A stretch of 64,000 nt of DNA from Brevundimonas viscosa (GCF_900116065.1 NZ_FOZV01000001.1:62001-126000); one strand, 5' to 3'. Numbered from the stretch's first letter, positions 33,593 to 43,108 are shown. A program made the numbers and translations. The notes: generated by a model from the letters alone, not told the origin.

Positions 33593-36454
33593 CTACTCCG
33601 CGCGCACCTGCATCAGCCCCAGCGTCGGGCTCTCCAGATCCAGCTCCGCCGCCGGGATCACCACCGCGTCCGGATGCGCGGCCCGCAGATCGTCGATGAA
33701 CAGGTCGGCCTGGCCGACCACCACCACGATGGCGTCCTCCGCGCTGACGATGCCCGCCGCCGCCCGCAGGCTCTCCGGCGTGGTCGCGGCGATCCGGTCC
33801 GGATAGGCCTCGATCTCCGACAGCGGCAGACCGTTCACCACCGCGTCAGCCAGCTGGCCGCCCAGTCCGCCGGTGGTCTCCAGGGCGCGCTGGAAGCCCC
33901 CGGTGATGAAGGTCTCCCGGTCGGTGACCGCCTGCTCGTCGACCGGCTCGCGCGCCAGCCGGTCGAACTCGGCCAGCACCAGGCCGACCACCTCGGCGGC
34001 GCTCTCGTTCTTGGTCTGGGTGGAGGCGACCAGCGTCCCGCCCTCGGCCCGCGCAGCCAGCGAGGAATAGGCCCCGTAGCTCAGGCCGCGCCTGGCCCGG
34101 ATCTCCTGGAACAGCCGCCCGTTCTGCCCCGAGCCCATGACGGCGTTGGCCACCGCCAGCGGGTAGTAGGCCTCGTCGGCGCGACGCGGGCCGCGCACCG
34201 CCGCCGTCACCGCCGCCTGCCCGGCGCCGGGCAGGTCGACCACCACCACGCGCGGCCCCGTCGGCGTTCCGGCCCGCTCGCCGACCGTCGGCTTCGGCGT
34301 CGCCGGCCGCGCCCAGCCGCCCAGCACCTGCTCGGCCCAGGCGAAGGCCGCCTCCGGCTCCATACCGCCGGTGACGATCACCGTCGCGTTGTCCGGCCGC
34401 CACCAGCGGCGATGGAAGTCGACGATCTCCTCGCGGGTGATCGCCGCCACCGAGTCGGGCGTGCCCGAGGTCGGCGCGCCGTAGGGGGCGGCGCCGTAGA
34501 CCAGCCGGTTCAGCACCGCCGCCGCCAGCGGGCCCGGCTGACGGAAGTTCACCCTGAGCGCATTCACCATCTGGGTGCGGCTGCGCGCCACCTCGGCGTC
34601 GGCGAAGTCCGGCCGCCGGACCACGTCGGCTAGCACGGCCCCGACCTCGGCCGCGGAGGCGACCGGGGCCGAGACGAACATCTGGGTGGCGTCCGCCCCC
34701 GCCCCGCCGCCGATGTTGGCGCCCAGCGCCTCCAGCGTCCGCGCGATCTCCGGCGCCGAGCGGCCGCCCGCCCCCTGGCTGGCCAGCGCGGCGGTCATCG
34801 TCGCCAGCCCGGCCCGATCGGCCGGATCGGCCGCCGCCCCGGCGCCCAGCACCAGCTGGGCGTTCATGATCGGCAGGTCGGTCGACTTCGCCACGATCAC
34901 CCTCAGCCCGTTCGGCAGGGTGCGCTCCGCCACCGCCGGGGTGACCGCCTCCCGCGCCGCCCCCAGCGGCGGCGGGGCCATGCGCTGGCCCTCGGGCAGC
35001 AGTTCGTTCGCCGGCAGCACCGCCGGCGGAACGGTCAGGAAGGCCGGGACGGGGGCCGGGTTGCGCCAGCTGTCCTCGGGCACGCCCTCGGGTCGCGCGC
35101 TTTCGTCCTGGTAGCGCACCGACACGCGGGCCTGTTCGTCGAGGTACTGCCGCGCCACCCGCTGCACGTCCGCGGCCGTGACCCGCTGCACCGCCGCCAG
35201 CCGTTCGTCGGCAGCGCGCGGGTCGTTCTGCGACACGATCGACTGGCCGAGGATGAAGGCGCGCCCCGAGGCTGTCTCGCGCTGGCGCAGGGCGGAGGCG
35301 ACGATCTCGGTCTTCGCCTCATTCAGTTCGGCCGCCGTCACCGGCGCGCTGCGCACCCGCTCCAGCTCCGCGTTCAGCGCCGCCTCCACGTCCGGAATGG
35401 TCTTGCCCTGGGCGACCGTGGCGCTGACGGTGACGACCCCGTCCTCCTCCATGTCGTTCAGGCCGAAGCCGGCGTTGGCGGCCAGCTGGCTTTCGTAGAC
35501 CAGGGCCTGGTACAGGCGCGAGCTCTCGCCGCGCGACATGATCGCCTGCAGCACGTCCAGCGCCGGCGCGTCGGGATGGTCCGCCGCCACGCCGGGGAAG
35601 ATCGCCGCCACCGCCGGCAGCGGCACGTTCGGGGCGTAGGCCTCGACCAGACGCGGCTGCGTCCGCGGCGTCTCCACCGGGCGTTCGAACACCGGCGTCG
35701 GCCGGTCCGGATTGCGGATGTCGGCGAAATACTGGTCGACCCAGCGGTCCAGCTGCGCCGGATCGAAATTGCCCGACACGATCATCGTGGCGTTGGCCGG
35801 GCGGTAGTAGGCCTCGTGGAAGGCGCGGGCGTCCTCGATGCGCGCCGAATTCAGCTCCTCCAGCGAGCCGATCACGCTGCGCCGGTAGATGCTCTCGTCG
35901 AAGCTGTTGTCGCCGATGACGAAGCGCTGCAGCCGGCCGTACGGCGGCGCGTAGACGCGCTGGCGCAGCTCCTCCTGGACGATCGAGCGCTCGGTGTCGA
36001 AAACCTCCTGGTCCACCACCGGCCGCGCCATGCGCTCGGCGTGGGTCCACAGCATGGTCTCCAGATACTGCGGCGGCACCGTCTCGTAGTAGTTGGTGAA
36101 GTCCTGTCCGGTGGAGGCGTTGCGGGTCCCGCCCGCGTTCTCGACCAGGGTCGAGATCTGGCCGTAGGGCAGGTTGACCGTCTTGCGGCTGAGGATGTGC
36201 TCGAACAGGTGCGCGAAGCCCGAGCGGCCCTGCGGGTCGTCCTTGCCGCCGACGTCGTACCACAGGGTGACGGTGACCGTGCCGGCGCCCGGGTCCGGCA
36301 TGGCGTAGACGTCCAGCCCGTTGGCCAGTTCGCGGTGGGTGAACTCCAGCGGCGGGACGGCGATCGACGCCGCCTCCTGCGCGGCGATGGGCGCGGCGGC
36401 CATCGGCGCCAGGACGAGGAGCGAGGCGCCCACAAGGGCGGCGGTGCGGGTCAT
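33593..36454 (-). CDS. M16 family zinc metallopeptidase, two-domain (PqqL-like)
   Basis: A 953-residue exported protease with signal peptide MTRTAALVGASLLVLAPMAAAPIAAQ. The N-terminal M16 domain holds the inverted zinc motif HLFEH (H82, E85, H86), with the distal Glu in FDTERSIVQEELRQRV. The second M16 half (from about residue 500) lacks HxxEH and is the usual inactive clamp. Periplasmic PqqL-like proteases degrade small proteins or siderophore-receptor-imported peptides in some bacteria. Substrate here unknown. Confidence 0.9.
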   Translation of the reverse strand: MTRTAALVGASLLVLAPMAAAPIAAQEAASIAVPPLEFTHRELANGLDVYAMPDPGAGTVTVTLWYDVGGKDDPQGRSGFAHLFEHILSRKTVNLPYGQISTLVENAGGTRNASTGQDFTNYYETVPPQYLETMLWTHAERMARPVVDQEVFDTERSIVQEELRQRVYAPPYGRLQRFVIGDNSFDESIYRRSVIGSLEELNSARIEDARAFHEAYYRPANATMIVSGNFDPAQLDRWVDQYFADIRNPDRPTPVFERPVETPRTQPRLVEAYAPNVPLPAVAAIFPGVAADHPDAPALDVLQAIMSRGESSRLYQALVYESQLAANAGFGLNDMEEDGVVTVSATVAQGKTIPDVEAALNAELERVRSAPVTAAELNEAKTEIVASALRQRETASGRAFILGQSIVSQNDPRAADERLAAVQRVTAADVQRVARQYLDEQARVSVRYQDESARPEGVPEDSWRNPAPVPAFLTVPPAVLPANELLPEGQRMAPPPLGAAREAVTPAVAERTLPNGLRVIVAKSTDLPIMNAQLVLGAGAAADPADRAGLATMTAALASQGAGGRSAPEIARTLEALGANIGGGAGADATQMFVSAPVASAAEVGAVLADVVRRPDFADAEVARSRTQMVNALRVNFRQPGPLAAAVLNRLVYGAAPYGAPTSGTPDSVAAITREEIVDFHRRWWRPDNATVIVTGGMEPEAAFAWAEQVLGGWARPATPKPTVGERAGTPTGPRVVVVDLPGAGQAAVTAAVRGPRRADEAYYPLAVANAVMGSGQNGRLFQEIRARRGLSYGAYSSLAARAEGGTLVASTQTKNESAAEVVGLVLAEFDRLAREPVDEQAVTDRETFITGGFQRALETTGGLGGQLADAVVNGLPLSEIEAYPDRIAATTPESLRAAAGIVSAEDAIVVVVGQADLFIDDLRAAHPDAVVIPAAELDLESPTLGLMQVRAE

Positions 36455-36524
36455 GGCGGTAGTCCCCCGGGACGATGATCGGAACAGGACTGGAACCCTG
36501 CCAGTCGCCTTCCCCCCTCCCAAG

Positions 36525-37373
36525 TTACGACCCTGTAATGATGGCCTCCACTTCGGCCCGCGTCGGCAGCGAGGGCTGGGCCCCCGGCCGCGTCGCCGCC
36601 AGCGCCCCGGCGCCGCAGGCGAAACGCAGCGCCGTCTCCGGCTCCATCCCCTCCAGCAGGGCCACGGTGATGGCGCCGACGAAGGCGTCGCCGGCCCCGG
36701 TCGCGTCCACCGCCCGCACGTGCGGCGGCCTGGCCTCGGCGACGAGGGCTCCGCCCTCGTACAGGGCCGCGCCCCGGGCGCCCCGCGTGACCACCACCCG
36801 ACCGCCGCCGTGGTGCAGCGCCTCGCCATAGAAGGCGGCCTCGCCCTCGTTGACCACGATCAGGTCGGCCCGCCGCAGCAACAGGTCGGAGACCGGCTGG
36901 GCCGGAGCCAGGTTGACGCAGACGAAGTCCGTCGCCCGGCCGACCGCCGCCTCAACCGTCCCGATCGGCAGCTCCAGCTGCAGGATCAGCGGCCCCTCCA
37001 GACGCTGCGGCAGCTGCTCCGGCCCGACGCGATGGTTGGCGCCGGCCGCCACCACGATCTGGTTCTCGCCGTGCGGCTCCACCGCGATCAGGGCCACCCC
37101 GGTCGGCGCCTCGGCGTCCACCGCCACGCCCGTCAGGTCGACGTCGTCGGCCACCAGCAGGGCCATGGCCTCCTCGGCCATGGCGTCGCGCCCGACCCGC
37201 CCGATCAGGCGGACCTCCGCCCCAAGCCGCTGCGCCGCCAGCGCCTGGTTGGCGCCCTTGCCGCCCGGATGCCGCGCCAGGGTCGCGCCGGTGACGGTCT
37301 CCCCCGCCCGCGGCAGCTTGGGCGCGGCGGCGACGAAGTCCAGGTTGATCGAGCCGACGACGGTGATCTTCAA
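36525..37373 (-). CDS. rbsK: Ribokinase (PfkB family)
   Basis: A 282-residue PfkB sugar kinase: N-terminal VVGSINLDFV, sugar-binding HPGGKGANQALAAQRLG, and C-terminal catalytic VDATGAGDAFVGAI. These match ribokinase best. With the nucleoside hydrolase two kilobases upstream on the same strand, it would phosphorylate the ribose released from nucleosides. A deoxyribokinase or other pentose kinase is possible. Confidence 0.87.
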   Translation of the reverse strand: MKITVVGSINLDFVAAAPKLPRAGETVTGATLARHPGGKGANQALAAQRLGAEVRLIGRVGRDAMAEEAMALLVADDVDLTGVAVDAEAPTGVALIAVEPHGENQIVVAAGANHRVGPEQLPQRLEGPLILQLELPIGTVEAAVGRATDFVCVNLAPAQPVSDLLLRRADLIVVNEGEAAFYGEALHHGGGRVVVTRGARGAALYEGGALVAEARPPHVRAVDATGAGDAFVGAITVALLEGMEPETALRFACGAGALAATRPGAQPSLPTRAEVEAIITGS

Positions 37374-37389
37374 GGGGCGCGCTCCGGCG

Positions 37390-37917
37390 TCAGAACAGGG
37401 CCGAGACGCCGCGACCGGCGCCCGGGTCCGGATCCGGCGCGCCGCCCGCCCCGATGGAATAGGTCTGCGCCCGGCTGCGGCCGTCGATCACCGCCACGGG
37501 CGCGATGATCTCCGGGGCCAGCCGCATCACCGCCACCGAGGCCCCGCCGGGACAGAAGGCGCCCGCCTCGGGATAGCGTTCGAACACCATGCGGTTCAGC
37601 CGCTCGACCTCGGCCGGATCGGTCACCTCGACGGCGCGGCCGGCGATCGACACGCCGACCGTGTCCGCCTGCGCCCCCTCGGCCCGGATCGCCGCCGACA
37701 CGCGCGGATCGGCCTGCAGATTGGCGTATTTCTGGCTGTCGCGGGCGATCACGAAATACAGCATCAGCCCGTCGTTGACGTAGCCGACGGTGGTCACCTG
37801 CGGCCAGCCGTCCGGCCGGTTCACGCCCAGCGCCATCAGCCGCGCCGAGCCGAGCAGCTCGGCCACCGCCGCCACCGCCCCGCCGTGGATCGGCGGCGTC
37901 TCGTTCGCTTCGGTCAT
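37390..37917 (-). CDS. Pyridoxamine 5'-phosphate oxidase family protein
   Basis: A 175-residue flavin/F420-type split-barrel protein: LLGSARLMALGVNRPDGWPQVTTVGYV, YFVIARDSQKYANLQADPRVSAAI and VSIAGRAVEVTDPAEVERL. It probably binds FMN and acts as a small oxidoreductase or stress protein; it is too divergent to be PdxH. It sits 16 bases upstream of the ribokinase. Confidence 0.8.
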   Translation of the reverse strand: MTEANETPPIHGGAVAAVAELLGSARLMALGVNRPDGWPQVTTVGYVNDGLMLYFVIARDSQKYANLQADPRVSAAIRAEGAQADTVGVSIAGRAVEVTDPAEVERLNRMVFERYPEAGAFCPGGASVAVMRLAPEIIAPVAVIDGRSRAQTYSIGAGGAPDPDPGAGRGVSALF

Positions 37918-38009
37918 CGCGGCCTCCTCTTCTCGCCGGCCGCGGCGAACCGCGGCGCGGCCGGACGGGAATAATAGCCCCCGCCGCGGCCGCGCCGCCA
38001 TCGCGGCCG

Positions 38010-38669
38010 TCAGAATTTCCGGCCGACGCCCAGCGACACCACCCACGGGTCGAGGCCGACGTCGGCCTCCAGCGCCCCGCCGTTGATCGTCGCCTCGGTG
38101 TCGAACCACACCCGCTTGACGTCGAGGTTCAGCGTCCACGGTCCGGTCAGGGCCACGTCGGCCCCGGCCTGCAGGGCGTAGCCGAAGCCGTCGTCCAGCT
38201 CGACCTCGAAGCCGTTTTTGTCCTCGCCCTCGAAGAAGACCATGTAGTTCACCCCCGCGCCGACGTAGGGGCTGACGCGCGCCTCCGGCATCGGCCGGTA
38301 CTGCAGGGTCACCACCGGCGGCAGCACCCAGGTCTCGTGCACCGCCACGTCGGTGGCCCCGCCCTGGGCCCGGATCTCGTGCTGGCTGGCCCCGAGGATC
38401 GCCTCGACCGAGACATGGTCGGTCAGGAAGTAGGTGAAGCCCAGGGTCGGCACGACGCTGTCGCCGACATCGACGTCCAGGCCGCTGTCCGCTCCCGCCG
38501 CCGTCATGATCGAATCGTCGGCGTCGCTCGACACCTGCGTCACGCGCCCGGTCACGATCCAGTCGCCCTTGCGCGCCACGTCCCAACCAGCGTCCTGGGC
38601 CATGGCCCCGTTCGCGCCCGCCAGCGTCATCGCACCCGCGGCCGCCGCCAGCATCATCTTCTTCTTCAT
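38010..38669 (-). CDS. ompW: OmpW family outer-membrane protein
   Basis: A 219-residue eight-stranded beta-barrel with signal peptide (MLAAAAGAMTLAGANGAMA) and OmpW blocks: PTLGFTYFLTDHVSVEAILG, LPPVVTLQYRP, VSPYVGAGVNYMVFF, and the C-terminal phenylalanine of GVGRKF for BAM recognition. OmpW proteins pass small hydrophobic molecules and are often oxygen-regulated. I choose the ATG with GGAAG 6 bases upstream; an in-frame ATG 21 bases earlier is possible. A TTG-N8-CAA palindrome lies about 90 bases upstream. Confidence 0.88.
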   Translation of the reverse strand: MKKKMMLAAAAGAMTLAGANGAMAQDAGWDVARKGDWIVTGRVTQVSSDADDSIMTAAGADSGLDVDVGDSVVPTLGFTYFLTDHVSVEAILGASQHEIRAQGGATDVAVHETWVLPPVVTLQYRPMPEARVSPYVGAGVNYMVFFEGEDKNGFEVELDDGFGYALQAGADVALTGPWTLNLDVKRVWFDTEATINGGALEADVGLDPWVVSLGVGRKF

Positions 38670-38754
38670 ACTCGTCTTCCACGACGCCATCCCCCGCGAC
38701 ATGCGGCCGGTGCAGGCGTCGCGCGGCTCATCGGCTCCCCGCGGGGCCGCGGCC

Positions 38755-38768
38755 TTGCGCCAGCGCAA
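38755..38768. promoter_or_regulatory. FNR/FixK-like palindrome upstream of ompW
   Basis: TTGCGCCAGCGCAA has the TTG-N8-CAA frame of CRP/FNR-family sites (FixK consensus TTGAT-N4-ATCAA), centred about 92 bases before the ompW start. The inner bases are GC rather than AT, so this is a weak match. Confidence 0.3.
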
Positions 38769-38791
38769 ACCTTGGCCGTGCGCGTCGTGCG

Positions 38792-39742
38792 TCAGTTTGT
38801 CCGCGGCGCTCCGGCTACGGCGGCGGCGACCAGGTCGAACACCCCGTCGGCGTCCGCGCGCGTCGCCCAGCGGTGCGGCAGCTCCCCCGCCACGGCCTCG
38901 CGGAACTCCACCGCCGTGTGCCCGCGGGTCAGGTCGCTCTCCGTCTCCACCGCGATGCGGCACGGCGTCAGCCCGAACAGCGCCGGCCGGACCAGCCAGG
39001 CGACCGGACAGGGGTCGTGCACCGGCGGCGCGTTCCAGCCGACTATCTCGCGCTCGACCCGCTGCGAGAAGCGCATCATCGCCGCCGCCGTCGCCGCCGC
39101 CGGCGTCCCCGCCGCCGCCACCCGCGCGATCCGTTCGTCCGTCGCCCGCACCTGGTGGGTGACGTCCAGCCCGAACATCGCCACCTCGCAGCCGCTGGCT
39201 AGCACCTCCGCCGCCGCGTCGGGGTCGGCCCAGACGTTGAATTCGGCCGAGGCGGTGATGTTGCCGCCCTCCGACCGCGCGCCGCCCATCGCCGCCACCG
39301 GCCCCAGCCGCGCCGCCAGCGCGGGCTCCTTGCGCAGCGCCAGCGCCAGATTGGTCATCGGCCCCAGCACCGCCATCGCCACCGACCGCGCCGGCCGCTC
39401 CATGACCAGGTCGACGATGGCGTCGACCGCATGCCCGTCCGCGCAGCCGGCCTCCGGCTCGAACGGCTCGAGGTCGCCCAGCCCCTCCTCGCCGTGGAAG
39501 GCCCCCGCCCCGGCCGGTTCGCGCCGCAGCGGCCGCCCGGCCCCCGCGAACACCGGCACGTCCTCGCGGCCCGCGACCTGACGCAGGATCCGGGCGTTGC
39601 GGGCCGTCTTCTCCACCGGCACGTTGCCGCCCACGGCGGTGATCGCCAGCAGCTCCAGCGCCGGCGAGCCGAACGCCAGCACCAGCGCCACGGCGTCGTC
39701 CACGCCGGGGTCGCAGTCGATGATCAGGGCCTGTCTGTCCAT
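38792..39742 (-). CDS. Nucleoside hydrolase
   Basis: A 316-residue inosine-uridine preferring nucleoside hydrolase. The calcium/ribose motif IIDCDPGVDDAVALVLA is at the N-terminus, with AVGGNVPVEKTARNA, VLGPMTNLALAL and NITASAEFNVWADPDAA. It cleaves ribonucleosides to base and ribose. The same strand carries a ribokinase, which gives a simple salvage route. Confidence 0.92.
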   Translation of the reverse strand: MDRQALIIDCDPGVDDAVALVLAFGSPALELLAITAVGGNVPVEKTARNARILRQVAGREDVPVFAGAGRPLRREPAGAGAFHGEEGLGDLEPFEPEAGCADGHAVDAIVDLVMERPARSVAMAVLGPMTNLALALRKEPALAARLGPVAAMGGARSEGGNITASAEFNVWADPDAAAEVLASGCEVAMFGLDVTHQVRATDERIARVAAAGTPAAATAAAMMRFSQRVEREIVGWNAPPVHDPCPVAWLVRPALFGLTPCRIAVETESDLTRGHTAVEFREAVAGELPHRWATRADADGVFDLVAAAVAGAPRTN

Positions 39743-39779
39743 CCGCCCTCACTGGCGCGCGCCGCGCCCGGCGGCAAGC

Positions 39780-40442
39780 TCAGGCGCAGTCCCGCACGCA
39801 GGCCGCGGCCAGCACCTCGGCCGAGTCGATCAGCGGAACCGCGACCTCCTCCGGCTCCAGCAGCAGGGGCACCTCGGTGCAGCCGCCGATGACCGTCTCC
39901 GCCCCGGCCGCGACCAGCCCCGCCGCCAGCCGGCGCATCTCCGCGCGCGGCCCGTCGCCCAGGTCGCCGGCCTTGAAGCCCAGCACCGCCGCCATGAAGG
40001 CGTGCTCGTCCGCCGTCTCCAGCGTCGCCGGCTCCACCCCGGCCCGCCCCAGGGCCTCGACATACAGCGCCGTCCCGCCCGGCGTGGCCAGCACGCCGAT
40101 CCGTTTCGCCCCCGTCGCCCGCGCGGCCTTCACCGTCGCCTCGATCATACCGATGAACGGCAGGCCCGCCGCCCGGATCGCCTCGGCATGGGCGTGAGCC
40201 GTGTTGCACGGCATGGCCAGCACCCCGGCTCCCATGTCGCGCAGCCGCACGGCCATCTCGCCCAGCACCCGCCGCGCCCCCTGCGGGTCCGAATGCCGGT
40301 TGGGCACCTGCGGATTCAGGTCGACCAGCATGCGCACATGATCCTCGTCGCCGCGCGCCGGCGTCAGCGCCTGCACCCGCGCCATGAAGGCGGTCGTCGC
40401 CGCCGGCCCCATGCCGCCCAGCACCCCCAGAACCTTGCCCAT
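39780..40442 (-). CDS. Aspartate/glutamate racemase family protein
   Basis: A 220-residue amino-acid racemase with both catalytic cysteines, in LAMPCNTAHAHAEAI and VIGGCTEVPLLLEPE, and N-terminal LGVLGGMGPAAT. It interconverts D and L forms of Asp or Glu. I choose the ATG at 40442 with GAGG 5 bases upstream; a GTG two codons earlier is also in frame. Divergent from the DUF819 carrier gene. Confidence 0.9.
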   Translation of the reverse strand: MGKVLGVLGGMGPAATTAFMARVQALTPARGDEDHVRMLVDLNPQVPNRHSDPQGARRVLGEMAVRLRDMGAGVLAMPCNTAHAHAEAIRAAGLPFIGMIEATVKAARATGAKRIGVLATPGGTALYVEALGRAGVEPATLETADEHAFMAAVLGFKAGDLGDGPRAEMRRLAAGLVAAGAETVIGGCTEVPLLLEPEEVAVPLIDSAEVLAAACVRDCA

Positions 40443-40519
40443 CTTCACCTCGGGGACAGCAGCGCCTTGCCATTCGCGGCGCCTGCCGTCCTTATGCGCG
40501 AAACACTCGGGGAGACGCC

Positions 40520-41788
40520 ATGCCGACCGAAGCCGCCGAAACGACGGCCCTGATCACCAACGACGCCGTCGTCCTCGGCCTTCTGGCCGTCATTCTCGGG
40601 GCCGTCTTCTGGGCCTCGAACCTCAGCCACCCGTGGGTGAAGCGCTTCTTCACCGTCGTCCCCGCCCTGCTGCTCTGCTACTTCCTGCCCTCGCTGCTGA
40701 CCACCTTCGGCGTCGTCGACCCCGAGACCTCGCGCATCTACTTCATCGCCTCGCGCTTCCTGCTGCCGGCGGCGCTGGTGCTGCTCACCGTCTCGGCCGA
40801 CCTGCCGGCCGTCGTCGGCCTCGGGCCCAAGGCGCTGATCATGTTCTTCACCGGCACGGTCGGGGTCATGCTCGGCGGCCCGATCGCCCTGCTGCTGACC
40901 AGCTGGATCGCGCCCGAGCTGATGGGCGCCGGGCCCGAAGCCATCTGGCGCGGCATGGCCACCGTGGCCGGCAGCTGGATCGGCGGCTCGGCCAACCAGA
41001 CCGCCCTCTACGAGATCTACGGCGCCGGCCCCGACGTCTTCTCCATCTGGATCGCCGTCGACGTGGTCGTGGCCAACATCTGGATGGCCGTCGTCCTGTG
41101 GATCGCCGCCAACCAGCGGAAGATGGACCGCCTGTTCCGCGCCGACGCCAGCGCCGTCGATCGAGTCCGCGACAAGGCCGATGCCTACGAGACCGAGCAC
41201 GCCCGCATCCCCTCGCTGAAGGACCTGATGTTCATCGTGGCCGTAGCCTTCGGCGCGGTGGGCCTGTCGCACGCGATCGCCGATCCGCTCGCCGCCTGGT
41301 TCGGCGCGACCTACCCTTGGGCCCAGCGCCTGTCGTTCGACTCCAGCTTCTTCTGGCTGGTGTTTATCGCCACTCTCGTCGGCGTAGTCCTGTCCTTCAC
41401 CCCGGCCCGCAAGCTGCAGGGCCCCGGCGCGGCCAAGGTCGGCTCGGTCTTCGTCTACCTGCTGGTCGCCGCCGTCGGCCTCAACATGAACATCGCCGCC
41501 ATCCTCGACAGCCCGGTCTACTTCCTGATCGGCGGCGTCTGGATGCTGGTCCACGTGGCCCTGATGTTCGGCATGGCCTTCCTGATCCGCTCGCCCAGCT
41601 TCTTCCTCGGCGTCGGCTCGATGGCCAACATCGGCGGCGCCGCCAGCGCCCCCGTCGCCGCCGCCGCCTTCCACCCCTCGCTGGCCCCGGTCGGCGTGCT
41701 GCTGGCGGTGGTCGGCTACATCATCGGCACCGCGGCCGCCTGGTTCACCGGCCTCGTCATGATGCAGATCGCGGCCGGGGCGGGTTAG
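40520..41788 (+). CDS. DUF819 family membrane protein (putative carrier)
   Basis: A 422-residue polytopic membrane protein with about ten helices in two inverted halves. Conserved half-centres are WRGMATVAGSWIGGSANQTALYE and FLGVGSMANIGGAASAPVAAAAF. DUF819 proteins are probable transporters without known substrate. The flanking D-amino-acid genes (Asp/Glu racemase, D-cysteine desulfhydrase) suggest an amino acid or small peptide; this is context inference only. Confidence 0.87.
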   Translation: MPTEAAETTALITNDAVVLGLLAVILGAVFWASNLSHPWVKRFFTVVPALLLCYFLPSLLTTFGVVDPETSRIYFIASRFLLPAALVLLTVSADLPAVVGLGPKALIMFFTGTVGVMLGGPIALLLTSWIAPELMGAGPEAIWRGMATVAGSWIGGSANQTALYEIYGAGPDVFSIWIAVDVVVANIWMAVVLWIAANQRKMDRLFRADASAVDRVRDKADAYETEHARIPSLKDLMFIVAVAFGAVGLSHAIADPLAAWFGATYPWAQRLSFDSSFFWLVFIATLVGVVLSFTPARKLQGPGAAKVGSVFVYLLVAAVGLNMNIAAILDSPVYFLIGGVWMLVHVALMFGMAFLIRSPSFFLGVGSMANIGGAASAPVAAAAFHPSLAPVGVLLAVVGYIIGTAAAWFTGLVMMQIAAGAG

Positions 41789-41791
41789 GCC

Positions 41792-41959
41792 TCAGGGTAC
41801 GACGCCTGTCACCGGCCCGACCCCCTCGTCCTCCACTCCGCTCTCGTCGGGCAGGGGGATGGCGCGGTCGGGCCGCTCCATGGCCTCGGCGTCGTCCTCG
41901 ACCCGCTCGACGTGTTCGGCGATGTCTTCGGACGGCGATGTGCGGTCGGGGTCGGTCAT
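41792..41959 (-). CDS. Small acidic protein, stress-type
   Basis: A 55-residue, strongly acidic, probably disordered protein (EDIAEHVERVEDDAEAMERP in the middle). No family recognised. A GGAGAAGGAG ribosome site precedes the ATG and a GGAAC-N17-GTT promoter lies 30 bases upstream, which is why I accept it as a gene. Small acidic proteins of this type are common in the alphaproteobacterial general stress response. Confidence 0.62.
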   Translation of the reverse strand: MTDPDRTSPSEDIAEHVERVEDDAEAMERPDRAIPLPDESGVEDEGVGPVTGVVP

Positions 41960-41989
41960 GGGCGGCTCCTTCTCCAGGTCTCCGAAGAG

Positions 41990-42014
41990 AACCGACGCGC
42001 CCCGACCCTGTTCC
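41990..42014 (-). promoter_or_regulatory. EcfG/SigT-type general stress promoter candidate
   Basis: On the minus strand GGAAC (42014-42010), 17 bases, GTT (41992-41990), that is GGAAC-N16-GGTT, one base from consensus. The -10 is 30 bases before the small acidic protein start, an ideal spacing. Confidence 0.45.
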
Positions 42015-42048
42015 GCCCGCCCGCCGCCTGCGGACCGGAGGCCGCGGC

Positions 42049-43047
42049 CTACAGCCCCGCCCCCACCACGGTCTCGTAGCCGAACAGCCCCTGCGCCCCG
42101 CCCGTGTGCAGGAACACCACCGTCTCGCCCTTGAACCGGCCGGCCCGCGCCAGGGCGATCAACCCCTTCATCGCCTTGGCGCTGTAGACCGGGTCCAGCA
42201 GGATGCCGTCGGTCCGCGCCGCCAGCTTCAGCGCCTCGATCACGCCGTCGTCGACCAGGCCGTAGCCCTCGCCGACATAGTCGCAGTCGGCCACCACCAT
42301 CTCCGCCGTCACCGCCTCCGGCCGCCCCAGCAGGGCCGCCGTCTCGCGCGCCAGCCTGAGCACATTCTCTTCCTGCTTCGCCTTCGGGGCCCGCACCCCG
42401 ATCCCCAGCACCGGGATATCCGCCCCCATCACCGCCAGCCCGGCCACCAGCCCGGCATGCGTCCCGGCGCTGCCCGTCGCCGTCACGATCCGGTCCACCC
42501 GCAGGTCCAGTTCGTCGGCTCCGACCACGATTTCGCGAGCGCAGTCGACATAGCCCAGCGCCCCGACCGGGTTCGACCCGCCGCCCGGGATCACATAGGG
42601 CTTCCCGCCGCGCGCCCGCACCTCGGCCGCCGTCTTCTCCAGTTCCGCCGGCATGTCCGAACCACCCGGCACGAAGCGGTGCGTCGCCCCCAGCAGCCGG
42701 TCCAGCAGCACATTGCCGTTGGCGACGTAGTCGCGCGCCTTCGATCCCGTCCGCTCCTCGAGGATCACCTCGCAGGCAAGGCCGTGGGCCGCCGCCGCCG
42801 CCGCGGTCTGGCGCACGTGGTTCGACTGCACGGCGCCCTGGGTCACGAGGGTGTCGGCCTCCTGTTCGAAGGCCTCGCCGAGCAGGAATTCCAGCTTGCG
42901 CGTCTTGTTGCCGCCGCCGGCCAGGCCAGTGCAGTCGTCGCGCTTGATCCACAGATCGACGCCCAGTTCCTCGCTCAGCCGAGGCAGCGGCTCCAGCGGC
43001 GTCGGCAGGTGGGCGAGGCGGACGCGGGGGAAGCGGGCGAGGTGCAT
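42049..43047 (-). CDS. dcyD: D-cysteine desulfhydrase / ACC deaminase family
   Basis: A 332-residue PLP enzyme of the fold-type II DcyD group. The Schiff-base lysine is K48 in [15 protein letters not shown]. Other blocks are [44 protein letters not shown] and [15 protein letters not shown]-cysteine to pyruvate, H2S and ammonia is the likely reaction; 1-aminocyclopropane-carboxylate deaminases share these motifs. Near an Asp/Glu racemase and a DUF819 carrier. Confidence 0.87.
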   Translation of the reverse strand: MHLARFPRVRLAHLPTPLEPLPRLSEELGVDLWIKRDDCTGLAGGGNKTRKLEFLLGEAFEQEADTLVTQGAVQSNHVRQTAAAAAAHGLACEVILEERTGSKARDYVANGNVLLDRLLGATHRFVPGGSDMPAELEKTAAEVRARGGKPYVIPGGGSNPVGALGYVDCAREIVVGADELDLRVDRIVTATGSAGTHAGLVAGLAVMGADIPVLGIGVRAPKAKQEENVLRLARETAALLGRPEAVTAEMVVADCDYVGEGYGLVDDGVIEALKLAARTDGILLDPVYSAKAMKGLIALARAGRFKGETVVFLHTGGAQGLFGYETVVGAGL

Positions 43048-43108
43048 GGCGGGTCTCCGGATGGGTCTGTCCGTCTAGCCCCGATCCGGCCCGCGCCCAA
43101 GCCGGGCT

